From the NCBI RefSeq assembly GCF_034190915.1, contig NW_026947690.1:124001-188000 (forward strand): 64,000 bases of DNA, in the 5' to 3' direction. Position 1 is the first letter of the stretch; every line of letters begins with the position of its first letter. This document shows, one piece after another, positions 24,027-36,938 of the stretch. Origin of the DNA: Cavia porcellus. Taxonomy: Eukaryota > Chordata > Mammalia > Rodentia > Caviidae. Both the position numbers and the translations under genes were made by a program. Below the pieces are notes generated by a model, which ran no database searches, was not told the origin of the DNA, and was given only the letters and a program-made list of their open reading frames with translations.

Positions 24027-25677
24027 GATGTTTTTCAGAAACCTATCCTACATTGCCACTGCATGTTCCCTGCCCTCCCCATGCTGAACACTCCGCGGTG
24101 CTTTTCTCCATCCTACATTGCCACTCACTGCATATCCTAATTCAGACCCTCTGATTCACACCACCCCGTGATATTTTTCTCACTCCTACTAGTGAATGTA
24201 ATGTAACACACACCCATACAATGCGCACAACCCCGTGATGTGTTTCTCACTCCTACTAGTGAATGTAATGTTACACACACCATACAATGCGCACCACCCC
24301 GGGGTGTTTTTCAGAAACCTATCCGACATTGCCACTGCATGTTCCCTGACTACGCATGCTGACAACCACGCGGTGCTTTTCTCCATCCTACATTGCCACT
24401 CACTGCCTATCCTAATTCAGACGCTCCGATTCACACCACCCCGTGATGTTTTTCTCACTCCTACTAGTGAATGTAATGTAACACACACCCATACAATGCG
24501 CACCACCCCGCGATGTTTTTCAGAAACCTATCCTACATTGCCACTGCATGTTCCCTGCCCTCCCCATGCTGACCACCGCACGGTGCTTTTCTCCATCCTA
24601 CATTGCCACTCACTGCCTATCCTAATTTAGACCCTCTGATTCACACCACCCCGTGATGTTTTTCTCACTCCTACTAGTGAATGTAACGTAAAACACACCC
24701 ATAAAATGCGCACCACCCCGTGATGTTTTTTTCACTCCTACTAGTGAATGTAATGTAACACACACCCATACAATGCGCACCACCCCGTGATGTTTTTCTC
24801 ACTCCTACTAGTGAATGTAATGTAACACACACCCATTCAATGCGCACCACCACGTGATGTTTTTCTCACTCCTACTAGCCAATGTAATGTAACACACACC
24901 CATACAATGCGCACCATCCCGCGATGTTTTTCTCACTCCTACTAGTGAATGTAATGTAACACACACCCATACATTGCGCACCACCCCGCGATGTTTTTCT
25001 CACTCTTACTAGTGAATGTAATGGAACACACACCCATACAATGTGCACCACCCCGCGATGTTTTTCATAAACCTATCCTGCAATGCCACTGCATGTTCCC
25101 TGACCTCCCCATGCTGACCACCCCGCGGAGCCTTTCTGCATCCTACATTGCCACTCACTGCCTATCCTAATGCAGACACTCCGATTCACACATCCCCGTG
25201 ATGTTTTTCTCACTCCTACTAGTGAATATAATGTAACACACACCCATACAATGCGCACCACCCGTCGATGTTTTTCAGAAATCTATTGTACATTGCCACT
25301 GCGTGTTCCCTGACCTCCCCATGCTGACCACACCTCGGTGCTTTTCTCCATCCTACATTGCCACTCACTGCCTATCCTAATTCAGACCCTCCAATTCACA
25401 CCACCCCGTGATGTTTTTCTCACTCCTTCTAGTGAATGTAATATAACACACACCCATACAATGCTCACCACCCCGCGATGTTTTTCTCACTCCTACTAGT
25501 GAATGTAATGTAACACACACCCATACAATGCGCACCACCCCGTGATGTTTTTCTCACTCCTCATAGTGAATGTAATGTAACACACACCCATTCAATGCAA
25601 ACCACCCCGTGATGTTTTTGTCACTCCTACTAGCGAATATATTGTAACACACACCCATACAATGCGCACCACCCGTC
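24027..25677 (+). repeat. Displaced copy of 17756-19406
   Basis: B starts at 24027, 24303, 24512, 25057 and 25267 with A numbers 2, 1, 6, 1 and 4 match 17756, 18033, 18242, 18787 and 18997 at an offset of about 6270 bp. Both copies share the GGGGTGTTTTTCAG B start, the six-A run and a B with CATAAACC. The 2.2 kb duplication lies between the two copies. Its own start (18787) falls inside this repeated segment, so the two events overlap. Confidence 0.89.
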
Positions 25678-26021
25678 GATGTTTTTCAGAAATCTATCCT
25701 ACATTGCCACTGCGTGTTCCCTGACCTCCCCATGCTGACCACACCGCGGTGCTTTTCTCCATCCTACATTGCCACTCACTGCCTATCCTAATTCAGACCC
25801 TCCAATTCACACCTCCCCGTGATGTTTTTCTCACTCCTTCTAGTGAATGTAATATAACACACACCCGTACAATGCTCACCACCCCGCGATGTTTTTCTCA
25901 CTCCTACTAGTGAATGTAATGTAACACACACCCATACAATGCGCACCACCCCACGATGTTTTTCTCACTCCTACTAGTGAATGTAATGTAACACACACCC
26001 ATAAAATGCGCTGCAACCCGC
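25678..26021 (+). repeat. Lead-in blocks to module P
   Basis: A B at 25678 with AGAAATCTATCC is followed by three A blocks; the last ends in ATAAAATGCGCTGCAACCCG. This phrase recurs before B starts at 33065, 33828, 36939 and 48828, always just upstream of module P or of a fragment joined to it. It is a useful junction marker. Confidence 0.87.
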
Positions 26022-28788
26022 AATGTTTTTCAGAAACCTATCCTACATTGCCACTGCATGTTCCCTGACCTCCCCATCCTGACCACCCCGCGGTGCTTTT
26101 CTCCATCCTACATTGCCACGCACTGCCTATCCTAATTCAGACTCTCCGATTCACACATCCCCGTGAGCTTTGTCTCACTCCTACTAGTGAAGGTAATGTA
26201 ACACACACCCATACAATGCGCACCACCTGTCGATGTTTTTCAGAAAGCTATCCTACATTGCCACTGCGTGTTCCCTGACCTCCGCATGCTGACCAACCCG
26301 CGGTGCTTTTCTCCATCCTACATTGCCACTCACTGCCTATCCTAATTCAGACCCTCCGATTCACACAACCCCGTGATGTTTTTCTCACTCCTTCTAGTGA
26401 ATGTAATGTAACACATACCCATACAATGCTCACCACCCCGCGATGTTTTTCTCACTCCTACTACTGAATGTAATGTAACACACACCCATACAATGTGCAC
26501 CACACCGCGATGTTCTTCAGAAACCTATCCTACTTTGCCACTGCATGTTCCTGGACCTCCCCATGCTGAGCACCCCGCGATGCTTTTCTCCATCCTACTT
26601 TGCCACTCAATGCGTATCCTAATTCAGACCCTCCGATTCTCACCATCCCGTGATGTTTTTCTCACTCCTACTAGTGAATGTAATGTAACACACACCCATA
26701 CAATGCGCACCACCCTGCGATGTTTTTCTTACGCCTAGTAGTGACTGTAATGTAACACACACCCATACAATGCGCACCACCCCGCGATATTTTGCTCACT
26801 CCTATTAGTGAATGTAATATAACACACGCCCATACAATGTACACCACCCCGCGATGTTTTTAAGAAACCTATCCTGCATTGCCACTGCATGTTCCCTGAC
26901 CTCCCCATGCTGACCACCCCGCGGTGCTTTTCTCCATCCTACATTGCCACTCACTGCCTATCCTAATCAGACCCTCTGATTTACACATCCCCGTGATGTT
27001 TTTCTCACTCCTACTAGTGAATGTAATGTTACACACACCCATACAATGCGCACCACCCCTGGGTGTTTTTCAGAAACCTATCCGACATTGCCACTGCATG
27101 TTCCCTGCCCTTCCCATGCTGACCACTGCGCGGTGCTTTTCTCCATCCTACATTGCCACTCACTGCCTATCCTAATTCAGACCCTCCGATTCACACCACC
27201 CCGTGATGTTTTTCTCACTCCTACTAGTGAATGTAATGTAACACACACCCATACAATGCGCACCACCCCGTGATGTTTTTTTCACTCCTACTAGTGAAGG
27301 TAATGTAACACACACCCATACAATGCGCACCACCCGGTGATGTTTTTCTCACTCCTACTAGTGAATGTAATGTAACACACACCCATTCAATGCGAACCAC
27401 CCCGTGATGTTTTTCTCACTCTTACTAGCCAATGTAATGTAACACACACCCATACAATGCGCACCACCCGGCGATGTTTTTCACAAACCTAACCTACATT
27501 GCCACTGCATGTTCCCTGACCTCCCCATGCTGACCATCCCGCGGTGCGTTTCTCCATCCTACATTGCCACTCACAGCCTATCCTAATTCAGACCCTCCGA
27601 TTCACACCACCCCGTGATGTTTTTCTCACTCCTACTAGTGAATGTAATGTAACACACACCCAAACAATGCGCACCACTCCGTGATATTTTTCTCACTCCT
27701 ATTAGTGAATGTAATGTTACACACCCGTACAATGCACACCACCCCGCGATGTTTTACAGAAACCTATCCTACATTGCCACTGCATGTTTCCTGACCTCCC
27801 CATTCTGACCACCCCGTGGTGCTTTTCTCCATCCTACATTGCCACTCACTGCCTATCCTAATTCAGACCCTCCGATTCACACCACCCTGTGATGTTTTTC
27901 TCACTCCTACTAGTGAATGTAATGTAACACACACCCATACATTGCGAACCACCCCGCGATGTTTTTCTCACTCCTACTAGTGAATGTAATGGAACACACA
28001 CCCATACAATGTGCACCACCCCGCGATGTTTTTCAGAAACCTATCCTGCATTGCCACTGCATGTTCCCTGACCTCCCCTTGCTGACCACCCCGCGGTGCC
28101 TTTCTCCATCCTACATTGCCATTCACTGCCTATCCTAATTCAGACCCTCCGATTCACACCACCCCGTGATGTTTTTCTCACTCCTTCTAGTGAATGTAAT
28201 GTAACACACACCCATACAATGCTCACCACCCTGCGATGATTTTCTCACTCCTACTAGTGAATGTAATGTAACACACACCCATACAATGCGCACCACCCCG
28301 CGATGTTTTTCAGAAACCTATCCTACATTGCCACTGCATGTTCCCTGACCTCCCCTTGCTGACCACCCCGCGGTGCCTTTCTCCATCCTACATTGCCACT
28401 CACTGCATATCCTAATTCAGACCCTCCGATTCACACCACCCCGTGATGTTTTTCTCACTTCTCCTAGTGAATGTAACGTAACACACACCCATACAATGCG
28501 CACCACCCCGCGATGTTTTTCTCACTCCTACTAGTGAATGTAACGTAACACACACCCATACAATGTGCACCACCCCGTGATGTTTTTCAGAAACCTATCC
28601 TGCATTGCCACTGCATGTTCCCTGACCTCCCGATACTGACCACACCGCGGTGCTTTTCTCCATCCTACATTGCCACTCACTGCCTATCCTAATGCAGACA
28701 CTCCGATTCACACAACCCCTTGATGTTTTTCTCACTCCTACTAGTGAATGTAACGTAACACACACCCATACAATGCGCACCACCCCGC
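26022..28788 (+). repeat. Module P, copy 1 (2767 bp)
   Basis: B starts at 26022, 26232, 26509, 26853, 27062, 27473, 27748, 28025, 28302 and 28579 carry A numbers 1, 2, 3, 1, 4, 2, 2, 2, 2 and 1. The same series occurs at 36939-39705 (offset 10917) and 48828-51594 (offset 22806 from copy 1). Markers are CCGTGAGCTTTGTCTCAC, CTTACGCCTAGTAGTGACTG, CACCCCTGGGTG at the B at 27062, AGCCAATG and CCTAACCTACATTG. Confidence 0.92.
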
Positions 28789-31136
28789 GATATTTTTCAG
28801 AAACCTATCCTACATTGCCAATGCATGTTCCCTGACCTCCCCATGCTGACCACCCCGCGGTGCTTTTCTCCATCCTACATTGCCACTCACTGCCTATCCT
28901 AATTCAGACGCTCCGATTCACACATCCCCGTTATGTTTTTCTCACCGCTACTAGTGAATGTAATGTAACACACACCCATACAATGCGCACCACCCCGCGA
29001 TATTTTTCTCACACCTACTAGTGAATGTAATGTAACACACCCCCATACAATGCGCACCACCCCGCGATGTTTTTCAGAAACCCATACTACATTGCCACTG
29101 CATGTTCCCTGACCTCCCCATGCTGACCACCCCGCGGTGCTTTTCTGCATCCTACATTGCCACTCACTGCCTATCCTCATTCAGACCCTCTGATTCACAC
29201 CACCCCGTGATGTTTTTCTCACTCCTACTAGTGAATGTAATGTAACACACACCCATACAATGCGCACCACCCCGTGATGTTTTTCTCACTCCTACTAGGG
29301 AATGAAATGTAACACACACCCATACAATGCGCACCACCCCGTGATGTTTTTCTCACTCCTACTAGTGAATGTAATGTAACACACACCCATACAATGCGCA
29401 ACACCCCGTGATGTTTTTCTCACTCCTACTAGTGAATGTAATGTAACACACACGCATACAATGCCCACCACACCGCGATGTTTTTCTCACACCTACTAGT
29501 GAATGTAATGTAACACACACGCATACAATGCGCACCACACCGCGATGTTCTTCAGAAACCTATCCTACTTTGCCACTGCATGTTCCTGGACCTTCCCATG
29601 CTGAACACCCCGCGATGCTTTTCTCCATCCTACTTTGCCACTCACTGCGTATCCTAATTTAGACCCTCCGATTCACACCGCCCTGTGATGTTTTTCTCAC
29701 TCCTACTAGTGAATGTAATGAAACACACACCCATACAATGCGCACCACCCTGCGATGTTTTTCTTACGCCTAGTAGTGACTGTAATGTAACACACACCCA
29801 TACAATGTACACCACGCCGCGATGTTTTTCCGAAACCTATCCTGCTTTGCCACTGCATGTTCCCCGACCTCCCCATGCTGACCACCCCGTGGTGCTTTTC
29901 TCCATCCTACATTTCCCCTCACTGCCTATCCTAATGGAGACCCTCCGATTCACACCACCCCTTGATGTTTTTCTCACTCCCACTAGTGAATGTAATGTAA
30001 CACACATCCATACATTGCGCACCACCCCGCGATATTTTTCAGAAACCTATCCTATATTGCCACTGCATGTTCCTTGCGCTCCCATGCAGACCACCTCGCG
30101 GTGCTTTCCTCCATCCTACATTGCCACTCACTCCCTATCCTAATTCAGACTCTCCGATTCACACCAGCCCGTGATGTTTTTCTCACTCCTACTATTGAAT
30201 GAAATGTAACACACACCCATAAAAGGCGCACCACTCCGTGATGTTTTTCTCACTCCTACTATTGAATGTAATGTAACACACACCCATACAATGCGCACCA
30301 CACAGCGATGTTTTTCTCACACCTACTAGTGAATGTAATGTAACACACACCCATACAATGCGCACCACACCGCGATGTACTTTAGAAACCTATCCTACTT
30401 TGCCACTGCATGTTCCTGGACCTCCCCATGCTGAACACGCCGCAATGCTTTTCTCCATCCTACTTTGCCACTCACTGCGTATCCTAATTAAGACCCTCCG
30501 ATTCACACCACCCCGTGATGTTTTTCGCACTCCTACTAGTAAACGTAATGTATCACACACCCTTACAATGCGCACCAACCCGCCATGTTTTTCTCACTCC
30601 TACTAGTGAATGTAATGTAACACACACCCATACAATGCGCACCACCCCGCGATGTTTTTCAGAAACCTATGCTACATTGCCACTGCATGTTCCCTGACCT
30701 CCCCAAGCTGACCAGCCCATGGTGCTTTTCTCCATCCTACTTTGCCACGCACTGCCTATCCTAATTCAGACCCTCCGATTCACACATCCCCGTGATGTTT
30801 TTCTCACTCCTACTAGTGAATGTAATGTAACACACACCCATACAATGCGCACCACCCGCGATGTTTTTCAGAAACCTATCCTACATTGCCACTGCATGTT
30901 CCCTGACCTCCCCATGCTGACCACCCCGCGGTGCTTTTCTCCATCCTACATTGCCACTCACTGCCTATCCTAATTCAGACCCTCCGATTCACACCACCCC
31001 GTGATGTTTTTCTCACTCCTACTAGTGAATGTAATGTAACACACACCCATACATTGCGCACCACCCCGCGATGTTTTTCTCTCTCCTACTAGTGAATGTA
31101 ATGTAACACACACCCATACAATGCGCACCACCCCGT
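28789..31136 (+). repeat. Module Q, copy 1 (2348 bp)
   Basis: B starts at 28789, 29066, 29544, 29821, 30031, 30374, 30651 and 30860 carry A numbers 2, 5, 2, 1, 3, 2, 1 and 2. The module recurs at 51595-53942 (offset 22806), and its first part recurs at 62516 (offset 10920 from 51595). Markers are CCCCGTTATG, ACCGCTACTAG, TAGGGAATGAAATG, ATTTCCCCTCACTG, CTAATGGAGACC and CGCACTCCTACTAGTAAACG. It contains the longest open frame in the window, which I do not consider a gene. Confidence 0.91.
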
Positions 31137-31279
31137 GATGTTTTTCAGAAACCTATCCTACATTGCCACTGCATGATCCCTGACCTCCCCATGATGACCA
31201 CACCGCGGTGCTTTTCTCTATCCTACATTGCCACTCACTGCCTATCCTAAAAAAGAGCATCCAATTCACATCACCCCGT
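31137..31279 (+). repeat. Anchor B variant Bk
   Basis: This B block is marked by GCATGATCCCTGACC, CCATGATGACC, TTTTCTCTATCC, CTAAAAAAGAGCATCC and CAATTCACATCACC. It occurs at 31137, 34315, 39983, 43161, 46204, 53943, 57121 and 59471 and is always followed by a single A and a B opening GATGTTTTAAAGAAACC. Copies at 31137, 34315 and 46204 have CTAAAAAAGAGC; those at 39983, 43161, 53943 and 57121 have CTAATAAAGAGC, and 59471 has CGAATAAAGAGC. The variant thus has two sub-lineages and is a good landmark for cutting the right half into blocks. Confidence 0.92.
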
Positions 31280-34200
31280 GATGTTTTTCTCACTCCTACT
31301 AGTGAATGTAATGTAACACACACCCATACAATGCGCACTACCCCGCGATGTTTTAAAGAAACCTATCCTACATTGGCACTGCATGTTCCCTGACCTCCCC
31401 ATGCTGACCACACCGCGGTGCTTTTCTCCAACCTACATTGCCACTCACTGCCTATCCTAATTCAGACCCTGCGATTGACACCACACCGTGATGTTTTTCT
31501 CACTCCTACTAGTGAATGTAATGTAACACACACCCATTCAATGCGAACCACGCCGTGATGTTTTTCTCACTCCTACTAGCCAATGTAATGTAACACACAC
31601 CCATACAATGCGCACCACCCGGCGATGTTTTTCACAAGCCTAACCTACATTGCCACTGCATGTTCCCTGACCTCCCCATGCTGACCATCCCGCGGTGCTT
31701 TTCTCCATCCTACATTGCCACTCACAGCCTATCCTAATTCAGACCCTCCGATTCACACCACCCCGTGATGTTTTTCTCACTCCTACTAGTGAATGTAATG
31801 TAACACACACCCAAACAATGCGCACCACTCCGTGATATTTTTCTCACTCCTATTAGTGAATGTAATGTTACACACCCGTACAATGCACACCACCCCGCGA
31901 TGTTTTTCAGAAACCTATCCTACATTGCCACTGCATGTTTCCTGACCTCTCCATTCTGACCACCCCGTGGAGCTTTTCTCCATCCTACATTGCCACTCAC
32001 TGCCTATCCTAATTCAGACCCTCCAATTCACACCACCCTGTGATGTTTTTCTCACTCCTACTAGTGAATGTAATGTAACACACACCCATACAATGCGCAC
32101 CATCCCGCGATGTTTTTCTCACTCCTACTAGTGAATGTAATGTAACACACACCCATACATTGCGCACCACCCCGCGATGTTTTTCTCACTCCTACTAGTG
32201 AATGTAATGGAACACACACCCATACAATGTGCACCACCCCGCGATGTTTTTTAGAAACCTATCCTGCATTGCCACTGCATGTTCCCTGACCTCCCCTTGC
32301 TGACCACCCCGCGGTGCCTTTCTCCATCCTAAATTGCCACTCACTGCCTATCCTAATTCAGACACTCCGATTCACACCATCCCGTGATGTTTTTCTCACT
32401 CCTTCTAGTGAATGTAATGTAACACACACCCATACAATGCGCACCACCCCGTGATGTTTTTCTCACTCCTACTAGGGAATGAAATGTAACACACACCCAT
32501 ACAATGCGCACCACCCCGTGATGTTTTTCTCACTCCTACTAGTGAATGTAATGTAACACACACCCATACAATGCGCAACACCCCGTGATGTTTTTCTCAC
32601 TCCTACTAGTGAATGTAATGTAACACACACGCATACAATGCCCACCACACCGCGATGTTTTTCTCACACCTACTAGTGAATGTAATGTAACACACACGCA
32701 TACAATGCGCACCACACCGCGATGTTCTTCAGAAACCTATCCTACTTTGCCACTGCATGTTCCTGGACCTTCCCATGCTGAACACCCCGCGATGCTTTTC
32801 TCCATCCTACTTTGCCACTCACTGCGTATCCTAATTTAGACCCTCCGATTCACACCGCCCCGTGATGTTTTTCTCACTCCTACTAGTGAATGTAATGAAA
32901 CACACACCCATACAATGCGCACCACCCTGCGATGTTTTTCTTACGCCTAGTAGTGACTGTAATGTAACACACACCCATACAATGCGCACCACCCCACGAT
33001 GTTTTTCTCACTCCTACTAGTGAATGTAATGTAACACACACCCATAAAATGCGCTGCAACCCGCAATGTTTTTCAGAAACCTATCCTACATTGCCACTGC
33101 ATGTTCCCTGACCTCCCCATGCTGACCACCCCGTGGTGCTTTTCTCCATCCTACATTTCCCCTCACTGCCTATCCTAATGGAGACCCTCCGATTCACACC
33201 ACCCCTTGATGTTTTTCTCACTCCCACTAGTGAATGTAATGTAACACACATCCATACAATGCGCACCACCCCGCGATATTTTTCAGAAACCTATCCTATA
33301 TTGCCACTGCATGTTCCTTGCGCTCCCATGCAGACCACCTCGCGGTGCTTTCCTCCATCCTACATTGCCACTCACTCCCTATCCTAATTCAGACTCTCCG
33401 ATTCACACCACCCCGTGATGTTTTTGTCACTCCTACTAGCGAATGTAATGTAACACACACCCATACAATGCGCACCACCCGTCGATGTTTTTCAGAAATC
33501 TATCCTACATTGCCACTGCGTGTTCCCTGACCTCCCCATGCTGACCACACCGCGGTGCTTTTCTCCATCCTACATTGCCACTCACTGCCTATCCTAATTC
33601 AGACCCTCCAATTCACACCACCCCGTGATGTTTTTCTCACTCCTTCTAGTGAATGTAATATAACACACACCCATACAATGCTCACCACCCCGCGATGTTT
33701 TTCTCACTCCTACTAGTGAATGTAATGTAACACACACCCATACAATGCGCACCACCCCACGATGTTTTTCTCACTCCTACTAGTGAATGTAATGTAACAC
33801 ACACCCATAAAATGCGCTGCAACCCGCAATGTTTTTCAGAAACCTATCCTACATTGCCACTGCATGTTCCCTGACCTCCCCATCCAGACAACCCCGCGGT
33901 GCTTTTCTCCATCCTACATTGCCACGCACTGCCTATCCTAATTCAGACTCTCCGATTCACACATCCCCGTGAGCTTTTTCTCACTCCTACTAGTGAAGGT
34001 AATGTAACACACACCCATACAATGCGCACCACCCGTCGATGTTTTTCAGAAAGCTATCCTACATTGCCACTGCGTGTTCCCTGACCTCCGCATGCTGACC
34101 AACCCGCGGTGCTTTTCTCCATCCTACATTGCCACTCACTGCCTATCCTAATTCAGACCCTCCGATTCACACAACCCCGTGATGTTTTTCTCACTCCTTC

Positions 34201-34314
34201 TAGTGAATGTAATGTAACACATACCCATACAATGCTCACCACCCGGCGATGTTTTTCTCACTCCTACTAGTGAATGTAATGTAACACACACCCATACAAT
34301 GCGCACCACCCCGT
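31137..34314 (+). repeat. Anchor block 1 (3178 bp)
   Basis: B starts are at 31137, 31347, 31624, 31899, 32243, 32721, 33065, 33275, 33484, 33828 and 34038, with A numbers 1, 2, 2, 3, 5, 3, 1, 1, 3, 1 and 2. The first five B groups are shared with most anchor blocks. Around 32950-33130 the sequence switches from the module Q pattern to the ATAAAATGCGCTGCAACCCG pattern and back, and from 33417 it follows 25611-26442 at an offset of 7806 bp. The block is therefore a mosaic of Q and P neighbours. Confidence 0.88.
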
Positions 34315-36175
34315 GATGTTTTTCAGAAACCTATCCTACATTGCCACTGCATGATCCCTGACCTCCCCATGATGACCACACCGCGGTGCTTTTCTCTATC
34401 CTACATTGCCACTCACTGCCTATCCTAAAAAAGAGCATCCAATTCACATCACCCCGTGATGTTTTTCTCACTCCTACTAGTGAATGTAATGTAACACACA
34501 CCCATACAATGCGCACTACCCCGCGATGTTTTAAAGAAACCTATCCTACATTGGCACTGCATGTTCCCTGACCTCCCCATGCTGACCACACCGCGGTGCT
34601 TTTCTCCAACCTACATTGCCACTCACTGCCTATCCTAATTCAGACCCTGCGATTGACACCACACCGTGATGTTTTTCTCACTCCTACTAGTGAATGTAAT
34701 GTAACACACACCCATTCAATGCGAACCACGCCGTGATGTTTTTCTCACTCCTACTAGCCAATGTAATGTAACACACACCCATACAATGCGCACCACCCGG
34801 CGATGTTTTTCACAAGCCTAACCTACATTGCCACTGCATGTTCCCTGACCTCCCCATGCTGACCATCCCGCGGTGCTTTTCTCCATCCTACATTGCCACT
34901 CACAGCCTATCCTAATTCAGACCCTCTGATTCACACCACCCCGTGATGTTTTTCTCACTCCTACTAGTGAATGTAATGTAACACACACCCAAACAATGCG
35001 CACCACTCCGTGATATTTTTCTCACTCCTATTAGTGAATGTAATGTTACACACCCGTACAATGCACACCACCCCGCGATGTTTTTCAGAAACCTATCCTA
35101 CATTGCCACTGCATGTTTCCTGACCTCTCCATTCTGACCACCCCGTGGAGCTTTTCTCCATCCTACATTGCCACTCACTGCCTATCCTAATTCAGACCCT
35201 CCGATTCACACCACCCTGTGATGTTTTTCTCACTCCTACTAGTGAATGTAATGTAACACACACCCATACAATGCGCACCATCCCGCGATGTTTTTCTCAC
35301 TCCTACTAGTGAATGTAATGTAACACACACCCATACATTGCGCACCACCCCGCGATGTTTTTCTCACTCCTACTAGTGAATGTAATGGAACACACACCCA
35401 TACAATGTGCACCACCCCGCGATGTTTTTTATAAACCTATCCTGCATTGCCACTGCATGTTCCCTGACCTCCCCTTGCTGACCACCCCGCGGTGCCTTTC
35501 TCCATCCTAAATTGCCACTCACTGCCTATCCTAATTCAGACCCTCCGATTCACACCATCCCGTGATGTTTTTCTCACTCCTTCTAGTGAATGTAATGTAA
35601 CACACACCCATACAATGCGCACCACCCCGTGATGTTTTTCTCACTCCTACTAGGGAATGAAATGTAACACACACCCATACAATGCGCACCACCCCGTGAT
35701 GTTTTTCTCACTCCTACTAGTGAATGTAATGTAACACACACCCATACAATGCGCAACACCCCGTGATGTTTTTCTCACTCCTACTAGTGAATGTAATGTA
35801 ACACACACGCATACAATGCCCACCACACCGCGATGTTTTTCTCACACCTACTAGTGAATGTAATGTAACACACACGCATACAATGCGCACCACACCGCGA
35901 TGTTCTTCAGAAACCTATCCTACTTTGCCACTGCATGTTCCTGGACCTTCCCATGCTGAACACCCCGCGATGCTTTTCTCCATCCTACTTTGCCACTCAC
36001 TGCGTATCCTAATTTAGACCCTCCGATTCACACCGCCCCGTGATGTTTTTCTCACTCCTACTAGTGAATGTAATGAAACACACACCCATACAATGCGCAC
36101 CACCCTGCGATGTTTTTCTTACGCCTAGTAGTGACTGTAATGTAACACACACCCATACAATGTACACCACGCCGC

Positions 36176-36318
36176 GATGTTTTTCCGAAACCTATCCTGC
36201 TTTGCCACTGCATGTTCCCTGACCTCCCCATGCTGACCACCCCGTGGTGCTTTTCTCCATCCTACATTTCCCCTCACTGCCTATCCTAATGGAGACCCTC
36301 CGATTCACACCACCCCTT
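36176..36318 (+). repeat. B variant Bg (TTTCCCCTCACTG type)
   Basis: This B begins GATGTTTTTCCGAAACC and contains CCTGCTTTGCC, CCCGTGGTGC, CTACATTTCCCCTCACTG and CTAATGGAGACCC, and it ends in ACCCCTTGATG. It occurs at 29821, 36176, 41844, 48065, 52627, 55804 and, with a CAGAAACC opening, at 63681. Chimeric forms at 33065 and 44955 keep only part of these markers. It is always followed by one A with CACTCCCACTAGTG and a B containing TGCGCTCCCATGCAGACC. Confidence 0.88.
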
Positions 36319-36938
36319 GATGTTTTTCTCACTCCCACTAGTGAATGTAATGTAACACACATCCATACAATGCGCACCACCCCGCGATATTTTTCAGAAA
36401 CCTATCCTATATTGCCACTGCATGTTCCTTGCGCTCCCATGCAGACCACCTCGCGGTGCTTTCCTCCATCCTACATTGCCACTCACTCCCTATCCTAATT
36501 CAGACTCTCCGATTCACACCACCCCGTGATGTTTTTGTCACTCCTACTAGCGAATGTAATGTAACACACACCCATACAATGCGCACCACCCGTCGATGTT
36601 TTTCAGAAATCTATCCTACATTGCCACTGCGTGTTCCCTGACCTCCCCATGCTGACCACACCGTGGTGCTTTTCTCCATCCTACATTGCCACTCACTGCC
36701 TATCCTAATTCAGACCCTCCAATTCACACCACCCCGTGATGTTTTTCTCACTCCTTCTAGTGAATGTAATATAACACACACCCATACAATGCTCACCACC
36801 CCGCGATGTTTTTCTCACTCCTACTAGTGAGTGTAATGTAACACACACCCATACAATGCGCACCACCCCACGATGTTTTTCTCACTCCTACTAGTGAATG
36901 TAATGTAACACACACCCATAAAATGCGCTGCAACCCGC

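Noticed and set aside
29685..30143. Open frame of 152 codons, the longest in the window
   Set aside because: It is a read-through of B and A blocks. The B+A cycle is 210 bp, a multiple of three, and a one-base deletion in the B at 30031 removes the usual stop. The peptide is the same low-complexity pattern seen in every unit, and no codon-level conservation is visible.
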